64,000 nt of DNA from Oidiodendron maius Zn. Taxonomy: Eukaryota > Ascomycota > Leotiomycetes > Myxotrichaceae. The DNA lies in the NCBI GenBank assembly GCA_000827325.1, contig KN832872.1:372001-436000 (forward strand), in the 5' to 3' direction. Below the pieces are notes generated by a model. It was not told where the DNA came from. It saw nothing but the letters and a program-made list of their open reading frames with translations, and did no database searches. Shown here in pieces: positions 55,895 to 64,000 of the stretch; positions within the stretch are counted from its first letter, which is position 1, and the number at the start of each line of letters is the position of its first letter. Both the position numbers and the translations under genes were made by a program.

Positions 55895-57091
55895 TCATCT
55901 CTCTCTCTGCCCAGATACAAGCAACACAATACTCCCTAACTGCCTCCTTATATCTTCTCTGTCAACGTCGTGCGTATCTTCTACTGCTCCCCACATCCGG
56001 GTTTGCCAGTCCACCTCCAGACTTGCCGCTTGCGCAGCTTCTTCAACTCCGAATTTCTCTTTCGTCCCTTCGCCCTTTACATGTGCCAGCTCCGAGCTCC
56101 ATTCTACTAACAGCCTGACAGCACCCAGCAGGCCTTTCCCAGCCAAAACGCCTCTTTCTAAGCCAGCTAGTTCAAAGGCTGGCAGTCCACTTATCCACCC
56201 CTTAATAATATCATTTGACATTTGCGGTTGACTTTTAGGCACTATGCTATTTCCATCGAGGACCGGCACGATTTTAATTCCGGGCCAAACTCTCTCCGTC
56301 AAGAAAGTTATAATCGGCATTGCGGTTCTTTCTTGAATGGACCGGAGGCTCTCGGTCCTGCTAACGTGAACATCATAGCCTGGTGGATCGGGCGACGGTT
56401 CCGGCGCCCAGCAAAGCAATGAGTCGGTCTCTAGATAGGGCATGACTGTCGTAATGATACTTTGGCGTATCTCCGTTCTGCCAGCCGCGTCTTCATCGGC
56501 GATATCAAGAGCTCGAGAGACAAGGGATGTCATAGGGATTAAGTGGTGTTTGAGGGCTTGTTGAGCTGAAACAAGTAGATCCCATTCTAGTGCAATGGCG
56601 GAAGCTAGATGGGGTTTGTTATGAGGTACGATAAGAATTTCCTTCGTAGGTCGGCGGAGAGGACGCTTGTCGAGATGAATCTGGAGACCATCTGTAAGGG
56701 AGTATACAGTCAGTATATGATTGAGAGAAATAAAACTGTTGTGTAGAGTATTGTGAATTTAGCTCGCAGTCTCACCATCCACGCGCTTCACAACCACGTC
56801 CTTCCAAAACCTCTTTTGCTTGGCCGATCCGCCACTTTTAAGATCCTGTGCCTTCTTTAGCAACTCCGCTTGCTTCCGCCGTCTTGAGATCCGTGATTCT
56901 ACGTATTCCGCGCTCGGTAGCGGTGCTGTAGGCGGAGGACCAGTCGCAGTGATATTCCCAATAACTGTTGCCGGCTTCGGAATCGTCGTATGTAAGAAAC
57001 TTTGGAATGCTATGGGTCCTGTTCGGGACCTCGAACAGCATCTAATGGCAGCAGAGCTTCTCGGCAGAGGTAATTGGGCGAGGCGTTTCAT
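55895..57091 (-). CDS. ATP12: mitochondrial F1-ATPase assembly chaperone Atp12
   Basis: Minus-strand exons 56776..57091 and 55895..56691 give 370 aa. The start MKRLAQLPLPRSSAAIRCCS was chosen because it gives a basic, Ser/Arg-rich mitochondrial presequence; the frame extends upstream to 57178 with less suitable residues. The Atp12 domain begins RFWKDVVVKRVDDGLQIHLD with KRPLRRPTKEILIVPHNKPH, LASAIALEWDLLVSAQQALK, LTSRALDIADEDA-like LVSRALDIADEDAAGRTEIR and MPYLETDSLLCWAPEPS, the family's most conserved region. The C terminus has SLEVDWQTRMWGAVEDTHDV. Atp12 binds the F1 alpha subunit in the matrix until it assembles with beta. Confidence 0.93.
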
Positions 57092-57619
57092 ATTGGTTTC
57101 GTGGCGATCTAGGACTTGCTTGACAATGAACATATATTTATTTTCGGGTTCCAAAGCTTCAAAAGCCGTTTGCTCCACTTGCTCAAATCCTTACTAAGCG
57201 AAATTTAAACCTCTGGTGCCTCTCCAGCAACCTGCTCGACTATTTTTCGATACGCCCCTGATATGGATATGAGCTGCATCTAATTAAGTTAGTATGTATC
57301 TACAGCTTTTTGAAATTGATAGTCAGGCAAACGCTATTGACGCCATTGAGCGAGCTGCTCAGAGCTTCATTGATCAACATCCATTGGAATAACCAATAGC
57401 CCGCCAGCAAGATGCCCTGAGCGTATCTTTCTTTAATCCACTCCCAGCTATTCGCAAGGAAAATTAATTGTTTGTCACGACTCAGTATTGTGATAGCTTG
57501 GCAATCAAAGACATACCATTAGGAAATAAAGCGAAAGGTGAGGAGAAAAGCTCTGTTTTATATTTCAAATTGAACAATCTCGAAATGAATTCTGCTACCT
57601 CAAAACATGTTATCCAGTC
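57092..57619. other. intergenic, no gene seen
   Basis: 528 bases between divergent genes ATP12 and the Cys-rich hypothetical. AT-rich. No protein-like frame. Confidence 0.45.
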
Positions 57620-58129
57620 ATGCTTTGCCAATACTATGTGATATTATATGCCGGCTGTGCTCACATTGCGTCCTTCACAGCAAGCCATATCCTACCGAAC
57701 TGCGGAGAAGGCCAAGGATGGACGTTGAAGTACGAAGACCGGAAATGCTTAAAATGCGAAGATCACGACTTTTGTCATAAGAATGTAGGGCCCGTATCCT
57801 CATTAGATAGTCAGCTGGAGAAGGAAGAAGAAAATGTTCGTCAACTTGAATCCTCGCACCTCCAATTTCCCAAAGTCAATCGGGTGAAGCTCAATAATGA
57901 ATCTGGAAAATGTGTTTTTGGTCTTCCGCCGCTGAACTCGCCAGACGCAGAAGACCATCTCCCAGTGCCACAGAGCTTCTTCGTACCCACAGACGCTCCC
58001 AGACTGTTTCGCGCAGCTCGCTCTACAATATGCCTAAAGGCACAGAGGCAACCGTACCCTCACAGCAACGCGCACCCTCTTGCACTTTCAAAGCATCGTT
58101 TACTCGCCACCAACCCCAAGCACGAGTAA
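57620..58129 (+). CDS. hypothetical Cys-rich fungal protein, 3' structure uncertain
   Basis: An open frame of 169 aa beginning MLCQYYVILYAGCAHIASF. The first ~55 residues have a spaced Cys/His pattern: GCAH, NCGEG and KCLKCEDHDFCHK. Filamentous fungi have many small proteins with an MLC...CxH...CxxC start like this, so the N terminus looks real, perhaps metal-binding. From about 57930 the reading frame loses protein character. A second frame (about 57910-58497) becomes more convincing, with GRSSSGRTPRTKRD and SLPPSPVPKLGETGRSS. An intron or a frameshift may join the two. Function unknown. Confidence 0.5.
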   Translation: MLCQYYVILYAGCAHIASFTASHILPNCGEGQGWTLKYEDRKCLKCEDHDFCHKNVGPVSSLDSQLEKEEENVRQLESSHLQFPKVNRVKLNNESGKCVFGLPPLNSPDAEDHLPVPQSFFVPTDAPRLFRAARSTICLKAQRQPYPHSNAHPLALSKHRLLATNPKHE

Positions 58130-58499
58130 GTCTCACCGTGCCATCTGCGACCGACGTAGAACCAGAGTTAGAAGCGAAGATGAGCAAGCCTACTATCCAG
58201 ACCCGCACAGGCAGGTCGTCATCAGGGCGGACTCCTAGAACCAAAAGAGACACGACGAGTCTCCCTCCATCGCCAGTTCCAAAGTTAGGAGAAACGGGAC
58301 GGTCATCCCTCCGCCGCGTAGCGCCTCAGGGGGCTCTGTGTATCCGCGATGGGAAGCATCAGATCTCCGAGCTGGTGCTAGTAGAAATAGTGTCTGCAAC
58401 GGGGTGGGAGGTCTACCGGCCGCTAGCACTACTAACTTGGCCGGGAGCAGAAAGATATAGTGGCCGAGAGGAATTCTGTATGATAGAGCATCGGTAAAA

Positions 58500-58957
58500 A
58501 GCGAGGAGTTTAAAACTTAAATGAAGAAATGCGATGACATTCCTGACACACTTGAGTAAATTCCATTTACAGTTGGAAATTTTCAGTAGATGTTGATCTT
58601 TGCCGGCCCTATTCCCAAATCGATACATATGTATACATTATATACACGAATTGCAAATTCTTGTCCCAAGTAGCGAAATGGTCCCTGAACTCCACTAACG
58701 CGCATGAAATGAAGGTGGGAAAAGGGTTCCCGTATAGTAACGAGCGCATGAAAACCCCCTTCCCTTTCCCAGTCCAAATGAATGTTAGACTAAGCTTTTT
58801 CTCATAAACCATCTAAAAAAAAACACAATCCCGCGTTCCGTCGCCGTAGTGCCAAAACGGTAACACCGGAGGCGACTTGCAGCAGATGTTTCACATCATT
58901 ATATCATGAAACCGCCTTCTTGCATTCCCTAATTAACAAAAGCGCCTGGAATTTTAT
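58500..58957. other. intergenic, no gene seen
   Basis: 458 bases between the Cys-rich hypothetical and the fibroin-3-related gene. No protein-like frame. Confidence 0.4.
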
Positions 58958-60447
58958 TTACTGCTGGACTGGGTCCCAGTGCTCTGGCTCTCTCGCTCGG
59001 CCCCCGGCAGCCGACGATGCTGGTGCTGCTGCTCTCGACTCAGAGGGTGGCACGTAGGCTTGATAGCTGTGCTGCTCCTGGGGAGGCGGGGTCCGGGTTG
59101 CATATGATGGAGGTCCGGTGCTGTATCCACCGCCATTTCGCGGCGCGGGGCTATAACTCCTTCCTTGAGAACCATATGACGGTTGCTGGGGAGGGGGCGA
59201 AGGTCGTGTGGAGTACTGGTGTTGCTGGTTGTCGATGCCGAAATCGAATCCACCAGTGTTAGCAGGAGGCGGCGAGCGCCCAGGTCCTCGAGGGGGTCCG
59301 TTCCGCGGATAGCCATTCTGCTGGTAGCCGTCCTGTTGATAAGGCCCAGCAGAATACTGTCGGCCGGGATTCAAGGGCCGTGCGGACCCGTTAGAGAACT
59401 GGCGAACAGGCTGAGGAGGAAACGGTCGGCGGTCATTGGGATATTGGCCTTGGGCTTGTCCATATCCCCCAACCGCTGCATCCGCAAACCCATTGTTGGG
59501 TCCAGGAGAAGCTCCGCGCAGGGGGCCGTAGTTGTCCATCCCGTTGTGGCCTGGGCCATATCCCCGCCCTCCCATCATACCAGGTCCTGGCGATGGGGTG
59601 CCGCGATATCCTTGGGTGTTTTGGTTGAAAGCATTGCGATTCTGCCCGTATGGATCTTCTGGTCCTCCGCGGGGAGTCCCAGGCATGCCTAGTCTGGCAT
59701 CAGCAGCACCAGCCGCGTATGGACCAGCAGCGAACTCATTTGAGGGCGTAGGAGGAGAGGTCATTCCGGCACCTGCGGCGCCCGCCATGAGAGGGAGCCT
59801 CTGTCCAGTGGCGGGGTCCAAGTCGCCCAGTTCGACTGCATCCTTCTCTTCCTCGGCGACATGCTTCTTCTGTGCAGTCTCCCAGCTAGGCATTGGCGGT
59901 AGGGCATCTTCACTAATGGCGTGGCCAGTCTTCCCCACTTCAAACTGGGCAAACTGCGGTGGTTCGTATGCGGGTTTTCCTCCGAGCCCACCACCCATCA
60001 TCGGCGTAGGCTGGTAGCCTTGGTGGGGATTGTACGAGCTTGGCTCGTCCAGATGCTTGTGTGGTCGATCCCTCTTTCCATCGCAGCATCCACCGCAGCA
60101 ATCACAGCACTTGAGAAACGAGAAGCATGTGCAGCAGCAGGACATGCCGCAGCAAGCGCAGCGGATTATGCACCAGAGCACAGAGAAAACTATGAGCCCG
60201 CCGATGATAATGGCAACGATGACGGGCCACCTGAGATAGATATTAGCCAGCAGTACAAGACAACGCTCAGTGAAAGGAGGACGGACTTGCAGTAGGTCTT
60301 TGCCATACAATTGCTCCAACTTGAAAATGTATTTTTCACGCTGTCTATTTCATCCACGGCCCCTCTCGGACGCAGCAGACTGTCTAAGACATAGGACCCC
60401 ACACCCCTCCGCAGACTCCTCTCCATGGCAATGTTAATGCGCGGCAT
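58958..60447 (-). CDS. fibroin-3-related fungal membrane protein, Cys cluster and Pro/Gly-rich tail
   Basis: Minus-strand exons 60287..60447 and 58958..60230 give 477 aa. The N-terminal block MPRINIAMERSLRRG and AVDEIDSVKNTFSSWSNCMA KTYCK runs across the junction into one transmembrane helix, WPVIVAIIIGGLIVFSVLWC. Directly after it comes a dense cysteine cluster, CACCGMSCCCTC then CCDCCGGCC, which may be palmitoylated or bind metal. The remaining ~370 residues are Gly/Pro/Tyr/Gln-rich, disordered, with many PPP and YG units. This arrangement fits a conserved ascomycete family labelled fibroin-3-related; no biochemical role is known to me. The intron uses a GTCCGT donor, weak but needed for frame. 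Reading through instead places an unrelated start at 60319. Confidence 0.8.
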
Positions 60448-61781
60448 CTTGAACGCGGGCTCGCCAGTCGTCCGTCCGTCGCAGGCTCGTCTGGTGGGAA
60501 GTCGACGTGGTGTGGGCGATGAAAGGAAGTGCTGGGCTCGCAGAAGATCGCGGCAGGGAGCGTCCTCAGAGGTTTTGGAGCTTTCTGATAGCGATCTGTC
60601 ACTGCAGCTCCATAATCCAGGGACTGGTAATCTCCGGTGTCCGCGATCGCCGTCAGCTCAGGGCTAATGCTGAAGCACGCAACGAAGAGCGACAAAAAGA
60701 AGTGAAAGGACTCAGACGGCGCGAACAATAATAACGGGGCAAAGAACGAGCGTGAGGAATGATAACACCTGGCTGGCGTTGGCGTTGGCGACGAGAATAG
60801 GACCAGGTCGACTGCGGGATTGGAGGTGGCTGCTAAAGGGTTGGAGAAGAGGCCCTGAATAGACTGTACCGCAGGCGTGAGACAGGCACGGGCTGAGTGA
60901 CTGGGCGGCGCGGGCTGTGCAAAATCTCACGAGACAACTTGGCAGTATGTCTTCGGGTAACCTTCGGTTTGAAACGAATGGCACCCTGAATGTTTAGGGG
61001 AGAGGGAAGGGACCGGAAGAGAAGAAGAAGAAGAAGAAGAAGAAAGAGAGCGAGGCAGTGATACCCTACTACTAGAGAGAGAAGACATCAACCAGAAAAA
61101 AAAAACAAATCTATAAGACTGACATTATCGAATCCCCCCTATCACCAGCAGTAGCGCCCCGGCCGTGCCCTCTAACTCCCGAGGAACTGGAGATTGTGTC
61201 ACGTGTACGATACATCAGCAAGATCCATGGATTCCATTCCATTTAGGCACCAAAAACAGATGGCATGCGGGCTGTGGCGGTATTTTTACGGGATTGGAAA
61301 GAGGGCGAGGACGGGGCTGGTGTGCGTTACCCAGGTACACGCGTACTTTGGCCACGAGGGCACACCCAGCGGCCTCTCCGGTACAGGCCATTGCGTATTT
61401 GGCTCTTTCTTAGAGGGAAAATGCGAGGACATGTCCTAGTCCGTACGCGTATAAGGCTGAGCAAACCGTGTCTCCGAGCAAACCGACGTAGGTGGTGGCG
61501 CTCGGATTATCTCCGATTCCTTACACGGCAGCTCTCGTTCTGGAAAGGCAGAGGAAGGTGTTGATTTGGTCTCTCTCCATGCGCACTATTTCTAAGATTA
61601 CTACCAATTCATGATGCTCCAAAACGCCCTCTGCTCGTAGTCCCCTCCACTCCCATCCGGCCAAGTTAGAGCCCGTAGACGGGGCTTCCAAAACCCCTCA
61701 AGGAAACTGGTATCATTATACAAAATGCCATTTGTCAGCCCTCCCCGCATCTACTCGTCATCGCCTTGGGACACGCCTCCA
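60448..61781. other. intergenic with GAA microsatellite
   Basis: 1.33 kb upstream of the fibroin-3-related gene. A run of A lies near 61096-61105. Short frames on both strands have no protein character. Confidence 0.45.
61021..61044 (+). repeat. (GAA)n microsatellite
   Basis: Eight GAA units in a row, flanked by further purine-rich sequence; on the minus strand this is a CT-rich tract about 570 bases upstream of the fibroin-3-related start codon. Confidence 0.8.
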
Positions 61782-62348
61782 TTATCGGATCACGCCGTCG
61801 CCCTTTCCTGGTGGTGGTCCAGCAGGAGCGTCGTACACGGGGTCGCCTGCGCGGGCATACACGTTCGGAGGTTGCTGCAGCTCGACATCTCGGCCGTAAT
61901 ATCCCTCATTGCTGTTATATGTGTTGCCCGTCTGCTGGAATCCCATCGGCGCCTGGTAGGGAGGAGCATTGGGGTTGTAATAGGGCTGGTTTGGATTGGG
62001 ACCATATCCAGGTCTGCCGCCTATCCAGCCTGTGCCATACATCGGGGCCAGGCCGAGGCGGCGACGGCGACGATTCCGGAGGCATCTGAGGAGAGGGTTA
62101 GAAAGAGTCCGACAGAGGCAGACGAATTCTCCGCGGGAGGCGTGCGGGAGATAGGTAACTTACGCAAGTGTGAGGAAGACGAAAATGAAGAAGACAGCAA
62201 CTCCTGCTGCCAGCACCCATCGCCCCCAGTTGTACCAATTGGAATTGCAGTTCCCGTTATAGTAGTAGCCATCACAGCTATGAGATGCTAAGGTTAGAAG
62301 GCATATCGCACGGACTGAGATTTGGGTAGCTCACTAGTTGTTCGCCAT
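61782..62348 (-). CDS. Rcr-like membrane protein (chitin deposition/Congo red resistance family)
   Basis: Minus-strand exons 62335..62348, 62164..62277 and 61782..62085 give 143 aa. The first exon is 14 bases, ending inside codon 5. The N terminus MANNYCDGYYYNGNCNSNWY precedes a transmembrane helix, WGRWVLAAGVAVFFIFVFLT. A basic stop-transfer sequence CLRNRRRRRLGLAPMYGTGW follows, then GGRPGY and PPYQAP. The tail ends YDAPAGPPPGKGD. The RRRR...MYGTGW layout and proline/tyrosine motifs match fungal Rcr proteins; yeast Rcr1/Rcr2 use PY motifs to bind the ubiquitin ligase Rsp5 and affect chitin synthesis and plasma-membrane traffic. It sits in the same orientation as the fibroin-3-related gene. 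Confidence 0.85.
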
Positions 62349-63576
62349 GGTGGCGGAGAGGTTGTTGGGATTGCGGACTGGAGATAGACTGGCACAAAGC
62401 CGACGAAGAGGAAAGAGGAGGAAGTAGAGTGGATGTTGGAGATGCAAGATAGAATGAGGAGCAACGCCGAGAGCTGGGCAGATGAGACAATTTAAATGGC
62501 GGAAAGGCTTTCGCTGAGTGCCAAGCCAGCGGCCCGGAGTCACCAAGGCTGAGACCTCGACCACTTTCCCCCATTTTTTGCGGTTGGTTCGTTGCTGCGC
62601 CCACATGTGGCTGCGTACCGCAACCGAAAACGCGGGAATGTGATTCATGCCTTGCTGCCTGGATGTCTCGCGCGGTTGCCCGCAAAACGCGGAGGCGCGC
62701 GCTGCCGACAGCCGTAGTGCAGCCTACCCAGCCCACCGTAGTCGTGGATTCCATTCTGTGGCTCGAATCCGTCCAGACCCAACGTTGGTACCTTACGTTG
62801 AGTCAGGGACGGTCCCTTCCTGTGGATGCAGTTAGGATTCAGGAACCGGGCTGCTAGTCGGAGACTAGTATCTGAGTCACCAATGATAGCGAGAATGATA
62901 TTGAGATGTTACACAGTTCTGGATGCCCAGGGCGACATGATATCGACGACAGAAGGTGGTTAGTGATATTGAACTCATGGCGATAAGCAGTGGTAAAAGA
63001 GGAGAAGAGCGGGCCGGGCGGGGGACAGTACGGAGTCATCTCTGCTACTCGATCTCTACGAGTGATATCTATCCCCACTCCCTCTTACTCTTTCTCTACT
63101 GTGTCTAGGGATCGTCTCTCTACGAGTAGACCTCCAAGCCTCGGCCACGGCATAGTGAGTACCCTGAGATTTTATTTTGAGCCGCACCTCGAAGAACACA
63201 AACTGAGTTATATACTATCCTGTGCAATATTACTCGACCATATAAATTCATGCTATGGTAAATTTTGAATCGCCCGGAAACGGTTTGGCGGAGACTTGTG
63301 GCGATGTCAAAGGTGGCCAATCATCGTCGACCGTCCTCCTTCGCGCATTGATTGGCCGGGGCCCTGGGCCACCCGAGTGCCAACGCATCAAAGTGGTTTG
63401 TGCGCGAGAGGCATCCTGGGGGTGTCTGGCTGCTGTATATGGCACTGGCTCCGGCACAGTTTCTTCCCCTTCTTCATCTTCTCCTCCTCTCCTCTCCTCC
63501 TCTCTCATCTCGTCTGTCTTGGGGTTCGCATCCTCGTCGTCCTTCTCGTACCATCCTCTGCTCCTCAGCCTGGGCA
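62349..63576. other. right-edge region, no confident gene
   Basis: 1.23 kb. A strongly CT-rich tract (63460-63560) resembles a transcription start zone reading rightwards. No protein-like frame before it. Confidence 0.4.
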
Positions 63577-63981
63577 ATGACGTCGCGCCGTGCAACGGAC
63601 ACTCGTACAGCTTTCTGTCCACAATGCCTCACAGAGAGTAGTCCACGCAGGCGGCGGGTCAGGGAGTCCTCGTCAGCACTCGTCGCCGCCTCTCGGGCAG
63701 CCAAGTCTTCTCTACTGGGTCCGCGGCACATACACATAGGTAGAGGAAGAAGCAGTGGTTGGGGTTCCAAGCGGGACCATAGATATGCTAATTACAGACT
63801 CCCAACCAGTAACACCCAGCGATGCCTCGCAATAGCGCACTGCATTGCAACAGCCCGGTCACGCTCAACACCGAAGAAAGTAAGTGCTGAAGATGCCACC
63901 AGTGAAGACGCCAGGAGTCCAGGGAATTCTACAAACCTCCCTCCGCGCTACTACAAATGCTATATGAGCAGAAGTCGTTAA
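63577..63981 (+). CDS. possible gene start near window edge, doubtful
   Basis: An ATG at 63577 follows a CT-rich promoter-like tract. It opens MTSRRATDTRTAFCPQCLTE and is Arg/Ser-rich. A plausible intron (GTAGAG to TACAG with a GCTAAT branch-like site, about 63738-63797) lies inside it; splicing there shortens the product to about 72 residues. I recognise no family. It may be the start of a gene or only a leader. Confidence 0.2.
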   Translation: MTSRRATDTRTAFCPQCLTESSPRRRRVRESSSALVAASRAAKSSLLGPRHIHIGRGRSSGWGSKRDHRYANYRLPTSNTQRCLAIAHCIATARSRSTPKKVSAEDATSEDARSPGNSTNLPPRYYKCYMSRSR

Positions 63982-64000
63982 GTCGTTGTCGCTTTGTCGC

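Overview
This is nuclear DNA of a filamentous ascomycete (Pezizomycotina). Short introns of roughly 45-70 bases, CT-rich tracts ahead of start codons, a fungal rhodopsin-domain protein, an eisosome Pil1 protein, a NoxB-type NADPH oxidase and SAGA subunits all point that way. I do not assign a class or species. There are no rRNA genes, CRISPR arrays or operons, and I found no convincing tRNA gene.

Layout. Bases 1-7000 look accessory: a rhodopsin-domain membrane protein, a small secreted Cys-rich protein, an FAD monooxygenase and a TesB-type acyl-CoA thioesterase. Bases 7200-24800 are conserved housekeeping genes: a class 3 lipase, an Lsb5-like VHS/GAT protein, SAGA subunit Sgf73, PEX7, glutathione synthetase, phosphoserine phosphatase, a Rer2-like cis-prenyltransferase and GWT1. 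A compact Ty1/copia-type LTR element (24979-26761) sits about 115 bases upstream of the MAD1 start codon. Then come MAD1, ornithine decarboxylase with a very long ATG-free leader, SPT8, NoxB, ETF-beta and ETF-ubiquinone oxidoreductase, an unrecognised protein, RAD14, two adjacent WD40 genes (MORG1-like and CIA1), VTA1, ALG5, PIL1, ATP12, a Cys-rich fungal hypothetical, a fibroin-3-related membrane protein and an Rcr-like membrane protein. The last 1.6 kb holds no confident gene.

Themes. ETF-beta and its electron acceptor ETF-QO lie side by side. Two SAGA subunits (Sgf73, Spt8) share the window. Rer2, Alg5 and Gwt1 all serve ER glycosylation or GPI-anchor synthesis. PEX7 and the thioesterase, which ends in a PTS1-like PKL, both concern peroxisomes. 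Four WD40 proteins lie within about 32 kb.

Exon models were worked out by hand from splice signals, reading-frame continuity and remembered family sequence. Where a full model is given, the summed exon lengths are divisible by three. The most unusual observations are the compact retroelement with a half-tRNA-type primer site, the PIL1 start codon split by an intron, and the roughly 800-base ATG-free stretch ahead of ornithine decarboxylase. I did not find a clearly new multi-gene system.
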